Assembly: GCA_020650975.1 (NCBI GenBank)
Contig: JAIPMN010003789.1
Coordinates: 1-54,860, forward strand
Length of the DNA: 54,860 bases
Reading direction: 5' to 3'
From: Apostichopus californicus
Taxonomy: Eukaryota > Echinodermata > Holothuroidea > Aspidochirotida > Stichopodidae
Shown here piece by piece: positions 45,301 to 53,595 of the stretch. Numbering within the stretch: position 1 is the stretch's first letter; each line of letters starts with the position of its first letter. The notes below the pieces were generated by a model. That model ran no database searches. It was not told where the DNA came from and worked only from the letters and a program-made list of their open reading frames with translations. A program made the position numbers and the translations under genes.

Positions 45301-46117
45301 TTTTCCATCAAGAACCCAGGAAACATGTCAAGAAACCAGAAACAAACCCTTACGAATTCAGAAACCTGAAAGAAATTAGGACACACAAGAAATCTTCCAT
45401 CAAGAGACAGACCTGTTCAAAAAAAAATATCTATGAATTCAAAACCCTGAAAAATTATGGCAACGCTTATCTTTTGGTCTACCACATTCTTAAACCCATT
45501 CATAAAATGTTTATAGAATAAGATAAACTCTCCACCTACCATTCCTGGATGGAAATCCCTCAGAGTAGAAAACATTGCTGTCAGTGAAGCAAATGAATAG
45601 GTTATGAGTTGCACTGTTTGGATACAGGAAAGCATCTGCTGTGTGGTGGAATGCGTATCTCTAGTGTATGAAAGGCAAACTTTTGGCTTATCGTGGCGAT
45701 AGATCCTTCTGAGGAGGTGAACATATTCACACTAGATACTCGTTACTGACGGAGGAAGATCTTCGTTGTTACTGCCCAGAGAGTGAGTCACGTGTATGGT
45801 TCTTTTGTTTTTGTCAAACAGATCACCCCGGGATTGCGAATTCGAAGCAAGTCGAGAAATTTCAGGAGAAAGCCGTGGCGGAACTGAAAGAGTACGAAAG
45901 TAGCATGTACCCGGATTTCACGCCGGATCGGTTTTCCAAGCTCTTGCTGAAACTGCCGACGATCAGGCTTTTGAACTCGTCCATTATGGAGGAACTATTC
46001 TTTGCAGGACTGATAGGAAATGTACAGATCGATAGCATTATACCGTACATTCTGCGAATGGAGACCACAGATTACAATAACGCCACCATCACCGTCACCA
46101 CCTCGGTCGGGATGTAG
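21195..46117 (+). CDS. NR2C: NR2C (TR2/TR4) orphan nuclear receptor, 15 coding exons, predicted 713 residues
   Basis: Nuclear transcription factor of the testicular-receptor family, known to bind AGGTCA direct repeats as a dimer. Coding exons: 21195-21320, 24815-24877, 26277-26333, 30507-30560, 32755-32808, 33566-33667, 34572-34788, 35695-35874, 38134-38265, 40661-40866, 41964-42106, 42886-43119, 44206-44345, 44889-45026, 45822-46117. Total is 2142 nt with every phase matching, ending in TAG. DNA-binding domain spans about residues 216-281, with zinc cysteines 216, 219, 233, 236 and 252, 258, 268, 271, and P-box CEGCKG. The hinge has [17 protein letters not shown] and [14 protein letters not shown]. 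The ligand-binding domain runs from about 480 to the end, with [19 protein letters not shown] and C-terminal helix [10 protein letters not shown]. Vertebrate TR2/TR4 are about 600 residues. The extra length is mainly in the N-terminal region. Vertebrates have two paralogues; this is probably a single pro-orthologue. Confidence 0.96.
24815..24877 (+). CDS. NR2C: NR2C coding exon 2
   Basis: Acceptor CCGTCCATCAG, donor GCT|GTAAGT, 63 nt, phase 0-0. It encodes [14 protein letters not shown] then DGDNVQA. Val/Gln-rich N-terminal (A/B) region. Confidence 0.85.
25324..25561 (-). repeat. Dispersed repeat family A, copy 3 (short form)
   Basis: 238 bp, nearly identical to copy 4 (28583-28820) over its whole length. 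Its central ~150 bp is the reverse complement of the start of copies 1 and 2. It lies in NR2C intron 2. Confidence 0.92.
25850..26110. repeat. Degenerate GAGTACAA-type repeat
   Basis: GAGTAC or its inverse GTACTCG/GTACTCA occurs many times at irregular spacing, for example around 25920-25985 and 26045. It has no fixed period, so it is a cryptically simple region in NR2C intron 2. Confidence 0.45.
26277..26333 (+). CDS. NR2C: NR2C coding exon 3
   Basis: Acceptor TTTCACTCGCAG, donor CAG|GTAAAT, 57 nt, phase 0-0. It encodes [19 protein letters not shown]. No known domain. Confidence 0.82.
28583..28820 (-). repeat. Dispersed repeat family A, copy 4 (short form)
   Basis: Differs from copy 3 by only about a single-base indel (TTCTTTAGC/TTCTTAGC) and one or two substitutions (GAATTT/GAATGT). 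Both copies lie in NR2C introns. Recent duplication or transposition is implied. Confidence 0.92.
29815..30380 (+). repeat. Dispersed repeat family D, copy 1 (tentative)
   Basis: GAGATATCACAGATT...GACTTGATCAAGTCTAAATTC matches the inverse of 38690-38880 (GAGATATCACAGATTCAA...GACTTGGTCAAGTCTAAATA). A later segment, AGTGGCATTGTGATATCACA...AATATGGCAGCTC, resembles the inverse of about 40330-40390. It lies in NR2C intron 3. Confidence 0.5.
30507..30560 (+). CDS. NR2C: NR2C coding exon 4
   Basis: Acceptor TTGTTTGGTAAG, donor CAG|GTAAGA, 54 nt, phase 0-0. It encodes [18 protein letters not shown], acidic and Ser-rich. The assignment rests on splice sites, phase and the same VQ start as neighbouring exons. 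Confidence 0.75.
30775..30996 (+). repeat. Dispersed repeat family B, copy 1
   Basis: Shares GTTCAGATTTTATTGTGTAGC-type start, TTCCTGTGTACAAAAACC and TTGCATAGCATTTT with 37765-38016, and inverted with 40985-41185. It ends in three near-copies of TTATTTCCTGTACTGGGGTAAA (one partial). It lies in NR2C intron 4. Confidence 0.7.
32755..32808 (+). CDS. NR2C: NR2C coding exon 5
   Basis: Acceptor TTTCTTTAACCCAG, donor CAG|GTATGT, 54 nt, phase 0-0. It encodes [18 protein letters not shown]. Same length and phase as exon 4. Confidence 0.82.
33186..33455. repeat. 34-bp minisatellite, about 8 copies
   Basis: The unit starts GTCCACCTAGTGTCCACACA and ends in AATATCAGTGTGA. Later copies vary (CATACATAATATC, CTGCACAAACTATC). 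It lies in NR2C intron 5, about 110 bp before exon 6. There are no spacers, so it is not CRISPR-like. Confidence 0.95.
33566..33667 (+). CDS. NR2C: NR2C coding exon 6
   Basis: Acceptor TTAATTTTGCAG, donor AAG|GTAATG, 102 nt, phase 0-0, 34 residues starting [20 protein letters not shown]. An alternative donor CAG|GTTCTT 9 nt later would add Val-Met-Gln without changing frame. Confidence 0.88.
34572..34788 (+). CDS. NR2C: NR2C coding exon 7 (pre-DBD and first zinc-finger start)
   Basis: Acceptor ATCTGTAG, donor TCAG|GTGAGA, 217 nt, leaving phase 1. It starts [17 protein letters not shown] and ends [12 protein letters not shown], the first two zinc-binding cysteines. The intron splits the Gly codon of KASG|RHYG. 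Confidence 0.96.
35695..35874 (+). CDS. NR2C: NR2C coding exon 8 (rest of the DNA-binding domain)
   Basis: Acceptor CTCCTCCTAG, donor GACT|GTAAGT, 180 nt. It contains [20 protein letters not shown], then the second zinc finger with C252, C258, C268 and C271, and [14 protein letters not shown]-box CEGCKG. Very close to vertebrate TR2/TR4. Confidence 0.98.
37765..38016 (+). repeat. Dispersed repeat family B, copy 2, with a 24-bp triplication
   Basis: Co-linear with 30775-30996 (TTTAGTGTTCAAATTTTATA, GCAGTTTCGAAGGCT, GTTCCTGTGTA). The GCCCACTTTGCATAGCATT unit is present three times at about 37916-37980. It lies in NR2C intron 8, about 120 bp before exon 9. Confidence 0.75.
38134..38265 (+). CDS. 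NR2C: NR2C coding exon 9 (hinge)
   Basis: Acceptor CTTTCCACCAG, donor TCAG|GTTTGG, 132 nt. It encodes [18 protein letters not shown] then [20 protein letters not shown]. The YIRKD.RSPL.ATPTFV block is a TR2/TR4 signature. Confidence 0.97.
38690..38880 (-). repeat. Dispersed repeat family D, copy 2 (tentative)
   Basis: Inverse of the 29815-29960 segment, sharing GAGATATCACAGATT and GTCAAGTCTAAAT. It is interrupted by a G-rich stretch at 38814-38850. It lies in NR2C intron 9. Confidence 0.5.
39766..39912. repeat. (ATT)n/(AAT)n imperfect microsatellite
   Basis: Imperfect trinucleotide run broken by GTT, ATC, AGC and AAC triplets. It keeps all frames open on both strands and yields spurious Ile/Asn-rich ORFs. 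Confidence 0.92.
40661..40866 (+). CDS. NR2C: NR2C coding exon 10
   Basis: Acceptor GTATCTCTCAG, donor ATG|GTAAAC, 206 nt, leaving phase 0. It encodes [19 protein letters not shown], then a Thr-rich run (about residues 348-365) and [14 protein letters not shown]. It matches the TGLLDPGMLVNIQ...LANVVTSLA pattern of TR4. The Thr tract looks lineage-specific. Confidence 0.95.
40985..41185 (-). repeat. Dispersed repeat family B, copy 3 (inverted)
   Basis: Its reverse complement shares ACTATGGTTCCTGTGTACA and a GTAGCATTTTG segment with copies 1 and 2, in the same order. It lies in NR2C intron 10. Confidence 0.65.
41964..42106 (+). CDS. NR2C: NR2C coding exon 11
   Basis: Acceptor TTTGGTTTCCAAG, donor GGAGG|GTAAGT, 143 nt, leaving phase 2. 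It contains [19 protein letters not shown], conserved with TR2/TR4 ([14 protein letters not shown]). Reading past the donor meets TAA at once. The donor is the first base of a 70-bp minisatellite. Confidence 0.95.
42107..42316. repeat. 70-bp minisatellite, three copies, each starting with a splice donor
   Basis: Unit starts at 42107, 42177 and 42247 all read GTAAGTAGTACCTGCAATAA. Each unit has a G-rich 3' half (GGTTGGGGTGGGCAGCAG, then GGGGGGAGGGGGG). The third copy is more divergent. The repeat begins exactly at the NR2C exon 11/intron 11 junction. Confidence 0.97.
42370..42530 (+). mobile_element. tRNA-derived SINE, diverged
   Basis: A-box-like TGGGCAATGGTTTAAGCATT and B-box-like AGTTTCAATACCC are followed by TTGAGCAAGGCGATTAATCT and CACCCAGGTGTATAAATGGG. 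The latter matches the body of the SINE at 2160-2470. It lies in NR2C intron 11, same strand as the gene. Confidence 0.75.
42676..42734. repeat. 15-bp tandem repeat, about 4 copies
   Basis: GCTACCTGTCAGGCG units in tandem, the first diverged. It lies in NR2C intron 11, about 150 bp before exon 12. Confidence 0.92.
42886..43119 (+). CDS. NR2C: NR2C coding exon 12 (start of the ligand-binding domain)
   Basis: Acceptor TTCTTCTTCCAG, donor TTAAG|GTGAGA, 234 nt. It encodes a Gly-rich linker, then [38 protein letters not shown] and [18 protein letters not shown], near-identical to TR2/TR4. Confidence 0.98.
43735..44175 (+). repeat. Degenerate repeat with TGACCTCATGTGGAGGG units
   Basis: TTTTGACCTCATGTGGAGGG occurs at about 43771 and 44146, with a diverged copy near 43986. 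AAATGTGTGCACCC/AAATGTGTACACCC precede the first two. It lies in NR2C intron 12. Possibly related to family C. Confidence 0.6.
44206..44345 (+). CDS. NR2C: NR2C coding exon 13 (ligand-binding domain)
   Basis: Acceptor GTTTAATTCCAG, donor CAAG|GTGAGC, 140 nt. It contains [20 protein letters not shown] then [16 protein letters not shown]. It aligns with TR4 [20 protein letters not shown]. Confidence 0.98.
44889..45026 (+). CDS. NR2C: NR2C coding exon 14 (ligand-binding domain)
   Basis: Acceptor GAAACCAACAG, donor CCAG|GTATGT, 138 nt. It contains [20 protein letters not shown] and [11 protein letters not shown], matching TR4 [14 protein letters not shown] and AYLKAIVLFSPD. Confidence 0.98.
45822..46117 (+). 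CDS. NR2C: NR2C last coding exon
   Basis: Acceptor TTTTTGTCAAACAG, 296 nt, ends with TAG at 46115-46117. It contains [55 protein letters not shown]. The activation helix [10 protein letters not shown] is intact. A short Thr/Val-rich tail follows ([10 protein letters not shown]). Confidence 0.98.
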
Positions 46118-46354
46118 AGCTCTCGTAGGAACGGACAAGTCAGTGGACGCCAAGGGAAGCTTTAATTAATTGTGATGGTTCTTCCGCCCGAGGTTTCTCT
46201 GAATCAAGGTGACGGATCTCGATCATCAGAGATGGATCAACGAAAGTCTAACATATCTGTTTCTAAATGAATCTGCCAGGTCAGGATGAAAAAGGAAGGG
46301 AGAGAGGAGACTACAGACAGATCACTCTGGGGAAAGATTCGACGATATTAAGAG

Positions 46355-46620
46355 AGAACTGTGGATAGTATGGCTTACACCTACCATGCACCATGCTGGT
46401 CCCACTGGGGACAGAGTCGATGCCATTAAGTGAGCACTGGATGGTATTGCTTACACCTACCATGCACCCTGAAAGGCCCTCTGTGGTAAGAGAGAACTGT
46501 GGATGGCATGGCTTACACCTACCATGCACCATGCAGGTCGCACTAGTGACAGAGTCGATGCCATTAAGAGAGCACTGTGGATAGTATGGCTTACACCTAC
46601 CATGCACCCTGCATGTGTAC
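46355..46620. repeat. Nested repeat in the 3' UTR
   Basis: GCTTACACCTACCATGCACC occurs four times (about 46373, 46448, 46511, 46588). A larger unit with CACT..(G)GACAGAGTCGATGCCATTAA occurs twice, and AGAGAACTGTGGAT or a similar form recurs. It lies within 500 bp of the NR2C stop. Confidence 0.9.
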
Positions 46621-47351
46621 CCTCTCTTCCACCACGGTCATAAGGAAGTATCAGTGAGAGTCTCATTAGCCGCCCATTCATTTATCTTTTTAGTCATGAA
46701 AGCTGATAAGTGTCTTACAGTGTATTAAACCTTGTTGATACAGTTGAATGGAAATGGTTTAGACTGAAACAAAAAGTCTTGCCAATCACAACAGTTCAAA
46801 ATCCTGTGTTGGTGAATGTTGACAGAGGTTTTTTTGTAGTTGTGGTCACACTTTATTGGGACAAGCTACCTCGAACCTTACTGTAATATTTCAGAGAAGA
46901 AGATGAGCGGTGGGCTTAGGTAATCTTTCTTTCTTTCTCTTCCTTGCATACCTGGAAAAGCAAGTAGCACTATGGCAGGGGTATTTAGGTTGCTGTTGTT
47001 TAAGTCGCTACAATTGTAGCAGAAATCTCAATTTCCCCCACCCCCACCCCCCCCCGGATTACATGTATATTTTTCAATTAATCTTGTATGTCATTGGAGG
47101 GAGATATTTAAAGTAATGCTGTTCCCTCCTCTTAGATCGTAGATCGGTGGAATAATGGTAGCAAGGTTAGTTGAAAGTCGGTAGAGGGAGTAAGTAGAGA
47201 GGAAGAGAGAGTCGTCGTTAGGAGTCGTCGTTATGACAGTCGGTCGTCTCGTTTAGTCTAAGAGAATGGGTTCTTCTTCTTCTTTTAGCAATGTTTGTAA
47301 AATTGTAATCCACCACAAAGAGTTTTTATCAGGCTGGGTACGGTCGAGCTC

Positions 47352-47420
47352 TGTAAATAGTTTTGTACCTTTTTGTGGTTTATCACATCTGAAGATTTGT
47401 GAAATGGAAATCTGTATATA
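47352..47420 (+). promoter_or_regulatory. Two Pumilio-type elements in the putative 3' UTR
   Basis: TGTAAATA at 47352-47359 and TGTATATA at 47413-47420, both fitting UGUANAUA, about 60 bp apart. They matter only if the NR2C transcript extends this far. Confidence 0.35.
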
Positions 47421-48302
47421 TGCTCCAATGGAATTGTATCTAGTCTTGCCCAGTGTATTGCTTTTCTTTGATTGTGGATGGAGAGTCACAAATAGAAATT
47501 CAAAATACTCAGAGGTGGGGGCATCCTTGATGTATATGATTTGGTGTCGTTAACCGAGGAAATGAATAATTCTGTTTAACAGCTTTGGATTTGATTAATG
47601 AAAAAAATTGATAAGGTAAATAAGCTCACTGAAAAGTCAGAAGGAAAAATATTGATTTTTTTTTTCTGTGCAGTAGTGGGTACGATCCCTGTGTAGGTGA
47701 TAAGGAATTAAGCTTGCATTGCTGAGTTAGATTGGTTTTTATATTTATTGACATTTCAAAATTCAAATTTCAAAAATCATTTGAAAATTAAAGACTTCAC
47801 ACTAACAGACCTGTTTATCAGTAGGTGAAAGAATTTATTTTAAATTGTTTTTTAATGAAGTTTTCTTGGTCGAGATTTTATTAGTGAAGAATGGTGTATG
47901 TATTCATTACTAGCAGTTGATCATGTAGTGATATCACACGTTTCTAGACCAGTTCAAAACTTTCCCAGAATGTAAGCATTAAGTTTAAATTCATTTAAAT
48001 GCTTTTACTAATGTATGAAATGTTGCATTTGCACCATACATTGCTCTTTGAACATGTCCATGGAATCCTATCTCCATTCACCAGGGAGGGGATACAACGT
48101 CAAAAACCAGTCTTGGCTTTTGGGTTTTTTAGTTTGGTATATTGCATATTGTATACATAATATATGGTATCAATGCATATATGCATGATATATGGTATTG
48201 CATATATATATGCATAGTGTATGGTGATGAATTTATCATTTGAAAGTGACAGTTGTTTGCAACAAAAGCTTATTATAACAAAAAGCCAATTTTTAGGTTG
48301 CT

Positions 48303-48315
48303 TGACCTCTGACCT
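48303..48315 (-). promoter_or_regulatory. Perfect DR1 nuclear-receptor site downstream of NR2C
   Basis: TGACCT-C-TGACCT, followed by TTGA. A second perfect DR1 in the window, 2.2 kb after the stop codon. Chance occurrence is possible. Confidence 0.35.
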
Positions 48316-49030
48316 TTGATACAGTAGAATGGCGATGATCTTGCAAATATACTGCATTTCAAATTGAAACTGCTTATATGAATAGAGTCGTGTGTAACTA
48401 GGTTATAATTAATTCACAGCTGCTGTTGGAAGTGCTCTACTTCATCAAATATCTGTCTAGTGTACTCCCCCAAAAAAATACACAAAAGTTTGTGCGCAAT
48501 TTATTCCCATGGAATGCTTCTACAATGATAATGGTTGCATTGTTTGAAAAATAATGTTACTTTTATTGCATTTCCATTTAGGAATTTATTGTAGGGACAC
48601 TTCACAAACCCCACGATTCAATGTTTTAAAAGTGTACAGCAGTCACTGAGCCATCCATTCTCGTTACAACCAGCCATGTTTCTCTTTGTTCAGGTGTAAT
48701 AGATTCATGGGGGGTTGTCGGTTTGTTAACCTCCTTGTGGTTGTGAACTTTTTAAGGCCTCATTTTAACATTTAAGGATTGGACGCTAAGCTGGGTGATC
48801 AATAATTGATTGAACAATGGACCCTCCCGGGTTTTTACATAGACCCCATGCAGGCGATCATGGAACAGTAAGGTGAGGTTTCTTCACTACAAACAGAGGC
48901 ACAAAGAAAGCACCAGCCGTGTGATGTGCAAGGCCGCTGCTGGTACTACAAATGTGTCAAATTTAACTGGTAACGACAACTAAGCCGAGGAGAAGGCTAA
49001 CAAGAAATAAAGTCAGAGGTCACTGCTGAT

Positions 49031-52000
49031 CCCGGGTCAACCCCGAATTGTGCTTACATTACAAATTTAACATAGATTGCAGGGTCAGAACCTCCCTTGA
49101 TAGCTTGCTTACTTTACAAATCTTGTGGTCTGATCCATGTTTACATTACAAATTCAACACAGAGCCCCGCGAGATCAAAACTGTTCTGGCGGTGTTGTGT
49201 TAGCAGGCCTTAGAGGACTAAATCAAACCTAATGACTGTGTGTACAGAGAAACTGCTATATCCATCTTGTCATTTCCATTAGTACTTTTTCGCCCATTTG
49301 CATACATTTGAAAACAAGTGATAAAATCTGCCCAGCCTATAAAAGGTAGTAAAAAGATGGCTGAGAGATGAGTGTTTTTGAGGTGTCTACCAACCGGACA
49401 AAACTGTCTATTTTATGATACTTTAGCAGAAAAGGTCCGTCTTTTTTTTAATGTAATTAAAGCAGGTGCCATCAGAGATGTCTGCTTTGTTTTATCAATT
49501 CATAACATTTTAAGCGGTTTGCGAAAATGTGAGGCTTATTATTTCCAATGTCATGAGTGAAGCAGAAGTTAAATATTTCAAGCGTACATGTGAAAGATTT
49601 CCTTCCTTGCTAGGTCAGATAAATTGAGGCAAGCAATGGGGCAGAATTTCATACATTCAGTGCCAGAGATAATTTTTGCGTTTTTACTGTCACAATTTTG
49701 CTGACGTGATACTTGACGTCCGTGACTTTTCTAAACTATTTACGTCGGTATCTCATTGAAGGAGGAGAGAAAGAATGACTCGATCTGATAAATCCCAGGG
49801 GTTCAGGCCTAATGCAGGGGGATGTCACAGGTGGGAGATACAGCATTGGACCAGAGGTCAATGAGGGGCCCAGGGGAAATGTAATGGTTTTTTTAAAGGT
49901 ATGTGCAAGGTTCTTGTATCAAGAGTCCAAATCTTTTATTTTTATGCCCAATAAATTTAGCCGTTTTGTTATTAATAATTAGGGGGGGGGCAGTTGTTCC
50001 TCCATTTTATACCTTTTCACAACCCTATAAATTCCTCTCCCCTCCTTCAGAGTTAATCATCAGAGAAAAACTCACCACTAAAGATGACTTTGACCAGAAA
50101 TCTCCACAGCTTTGCTAACTATGCTATACTTTTATAATTAGAATTCTTTAGAGAGTGAACTGTTATCGGTCTTTCTTTGTCTCTTCTGTCCATAGTTGAA
50201 ACAATTAGCGGAATTCTTCTTCTTTTGTTTTTTCAATTGATGTCGGTGGTCATCAGTAGTAAAAGTAAGTAAGACTATTAAGGGAAAGTTGTGCAAAATA
50301 TCATCATCCAATGTTTTGTTATTTATTAACAATGCTGTAAAAAGAAAACAATGAATTTCCAAACTTAATTTTGTCAATGCAGCTTTTTAAGGTTAATAAA
50401 AGGAAATGCTATTAATGTGAAAACATATCTTCATCCTTTTTTTTACCCCCTCACACTTTTGATGGTGTTTGTCTGCTTGGGTTGAAGTTTATTTGTATTA
50501 CTCTTTTCCTTTATCTCACATAGTGACTGTTTGGACTACAACATAACTATATTTCCTTCTACCTGGTCGTATTGAAGGTGAGGTGTGGCGTAGAGTGTCT
50601 GCCCCAGATCAGTAGGTTTTAGGTTCAAAACCCCATTAGGATCAAGATTTTGTTGACAAATTCAGAAAATATCTCTGTACCACGTTGTTAAGTAGAGTCT
50701 ATCGTGGATCTAGTATGTCTGGTTGGGGAGATAGGGTTTCGTTCGGTTTCGTTCAATGATTATGAAACAACCACGACTGAACTGTCGTGAGGATGAAATG
50801 GGGTCACATTGCATTTAGTACTGAGGGAGTGTTCTGATGCTGAGATAACTCTTGTCTGTCTGATGGGGAATGTTAAGCGAGGGTCTTGGGACCAGAATTA
50901 TTAAAAGCCTGCCCTGGTAATTCTCTGAAAGAATATGGAACAACTTAAGATGTGAAATAAGCAACTGATCTTCAACAGATCATCACATGGATATGGTTTC
51001 TGCAAACGAGCTTCTGTCGGTTACCTAACCCCTTGAGGAAATACTAAACTATACAAGCTTATTGTCAACCTACCTCCCACCAGGGAGTTGAACCATAACA
51101 ACTCCCTGCTCCCACCAGCATACTACTGGTTACCACAGTTGGTGATGTATGGTCTAATTCTGCAAAGTAGACACTGGCTGACGACTCAAATGTAGAGTCA
51201 TTCCAATCTTGTCAGGTGTAAACGGTGATGAATACTAACCCAACACTGAATGAGGGGGGAGGGGTCCTTTAGGGGTGGGGTTGTGCTAGTTTCCTCCAGC
51301 AATATTAGGGAAATAGTGCATATGTTGTAGCCGAATGAGGGTTGAGGGGGGGTGGGGTGGTGAAATTTTCTAGGGATAGGGATGGCCTATGTATAGCCTA
51401 TGTAGTATAGCCTATGTGTGTTTGGGAAGGTGGACGGAGGTATAGACACTCGAACATTACCCTGTCCTACCCTCCCCTACTTCGTTTACCCCACCACAGT
51501 TTGATTTTTTCAAAAATAGGAGGAAGAAAGAAAAAGTCAACTGTAACCTATCATTTTCATTGCCAACTTGTTTACTATCCTTCACCCATGGACCGAACAG
51601 TTAAACTTATTACTATAAAATTCACAAAATGAAATCACAATAAGTAGAAGGTTAGTTCGTTTTATTTATATCTAATACATATATAGCCAAAATGTAACAT
51701 AATCCGTAACCAGTGAAGATTTGCTATACATATCACTTATGCAACTTAAATATCGGCATATGCAATTTAAGTTGAAACCTGTAGGCTGTAGGCCCTATCT
51801 ATACAATGAGCCCGTTCACCCCGGGTTATTCCAAGGACAAAAAACCGTCATAAAAATGGATGTTAGAGTAAAATCACCATTTTCAAATTATTTACATTTC
51901 TTTTAACAATGAATGAAAATTGTTATTAACCTAGTTCAAGGATGGCGCCGCATGGTTAACTTGTAATTTGATGTAGGCCTACATGTATATACCTTTATAC

Positions 52001-52505
52001 ACCTTTATACTTTATATGATACCGAACTTTAGGTCATAATATAAAATCTTTGTAATTCATCTTTTTTTTAATTCCATCCCATTCGGGCTATCCAAACTAC
52101 ACGGTTCAAGTATTCTTTTTTCTCTTTTTCCCCTCTTTTTTTTGAAATAAAACGAATAAAAGCAGTAAGTTGAAATATTTCGTAAAAGGCAGTAAAAATC
52201 AGGCAATGGTTTTGGAGATGACGACTGTGTTTCCAATCTTTTTTGTGTAACCATATTGTATTTTAGCTATCACAGCTTCATAAAGTACACCTGCCCGTCT
52301 CGTCTCCGCACATCTAGCTAAATGTATCGTACACCACTGGCTGGGCACCCAACATCAGTTTGAGTTGCCGGTGGCATATTGGTAATCAACCTTTCATTAA
52401 AGTTATAATGCTTACCACTTTTAAACACTTCCCGCCCCCCCCCCTCGCCCTCCTTCCCGCCCCCCCCCCCTCCCCCTGCTCCTTTCGATATGTTTCTCTA
52501 GACTC
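49031..52505. other. Intergenic / downstream region between NR2C and the sulfotransferase
   Basis: No supportable exon on either strand. It includes poly-G at 49982-49990, a SINE-like element at 50580, G-rich stretches at 51254-51360 and two poly-C runs at 52434-52444 and 52459-52471. TTTATT at 51661 could be a poly(A) signal for the minus-strand gene. Confidence 0.5.
50580..50720 (+). mobile_element. tRNA-derived SINE-like element
   Basis: GGTGTGGCGTAGAGTGTCTG resembles an A box region and TTAGGTTCAAAACCCC a B box, at tRNA-like spacing. The following sequence differs from the SINE at 2160-2470, so this is a second family. The right border is unclear. Confidence 0.55.
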
Positions 52506-53595
52506 TCATTCACCCATTATCACGTATTTTCTCTCCGCTCTCTGGGATTTGGTAATCTCTTTCACCCTTTGGTACAAAAGAACGTCCTCATAGAGGGCAT
52601 CCTTTACCATCGAACTGGCCTTCAATTGCGCCATGTAACGTTGCTTCAGTACATCGTCCGCTTTCTTGTTTTTCGAGGGCGCTTTGTTGGCGTGCATTCT
52701 CGTACAAGTCGGGTACACAGGTAGGCCATAAACTATATTAAGAGCCTCTATTGTCTCATCCATTTTTTCTAGGATACCAACCCCCGCGAACCATTGTTCC
52801 AAACTGTCTGCAAGATAGACAGCCGCGGCCATTCTTTCATCCTTGGTCATAGTGGAGTCGATAAGAGCCTGTAGTTTCAACCAACATGGTATTTTATCCT
52901 TTACAAGCCCCTTCGGTATGTTTAAAAGGTCTTCGAAATTATATTCATCGTCGTAACTTCCCGCGCACAAATCTTCGTGCATCAGTAGTTGTCTGAAGAA
53001 GAAACTACGTTGTAGCAACGCCCATTCCACGATCGTCATGTTGTTCACGTTCAAAGCGCAGAAGAATTTATTACCGTCGTTGCTATGTCGCTTGCAGAAT
53101 AGATAACTCGATACTAACCTGCTATAAGGCTCTCGTAACATTAAAAAATACGAGCAAGGTTTCGAGGATAATTTCTCACAGAGTCCAAAGGCATATTCTC
53201 CACTGAAAATGGCGGCCTTTGTCGAATTTGTTTTCTTGTGATTTTTCAAAACCGCATCGATTCCGTTTTCGCCGATCGGCCCGTAATAATTTGGCTGGTA
53301 TCGCTTCAACTTTTTAACGGCGGCGCCGAAACATTTGCCCATGGTTGTCCCGCCGGACTTTGGAACATGAATGTAAACAATGTTACCTCGACGATATAGC
53401 ATCTTCTCTGTCACATTGATATATCTGGCATAAGTGTAGTAGTTAGGTAAATACCGATTGGGATTAACATCCCAAGGGAAAGCTCGTTTCCATGCGTTAA
53501 CAGATAATGGCAGCTTGTTGGGGTCGCTCGACTGTTTTGCAGAGTTCAATCGTTCCTTTGGTACTTTGACACGATGTTTCTTCGGTTTTGATTTC
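52506..53595 (-). CDS. PAPS-dependent carbohydrate sulfotransferase, last exon (5' incomplete)
   Basis: Golgi-type sulfotransferase fold (Sulfotransfer_2-like), expected to move sulfate from PAPS to a glycan. The exon has acceptor TTTCATTTCTATAG at 53596 and encodes 362 residues plus stop. It begins with a basic stem (KSKPKKHRVKVPKERL). The 5'-phosphosulfate loop is IVYIHVPKSGGTTMGKCF (about residues 73-90). The 3'-phosphate motif is LMLREPYSRLVSSYLFC (about 150-166). Asn-X-Ser/Thr sites are at NVTE, NSTK and NMTI, and there are many cysteines, consistent with a luminal domain. The cytosolic tail and membrane anchor must lie in an upstream exon that I could not identify. The acceptor and strong pyrimidine tract argue against starting here. 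Substrate unknown. The GGTT loop recalls heparan 6-O enzymes (QKTGGTT), but overall membership is uncertain. Confidence 0.85.

Larger units (their letters stand above)
46118..49030 (+). other. NR2C: Probable NR2C 3' UTR and downstream flank
   Basis: No coding exon is supportable. It holds a local repeat (46355-46620), a C-rich run (47038-47056), Pumilio-type sites (47352, 47413) and a DR1 (48303). Candidate poly(A) signals are ATTAAA near 46720 and 47786, and AATAAA at 49006-49011. I cannot choose between them. Confidence 0.45.
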
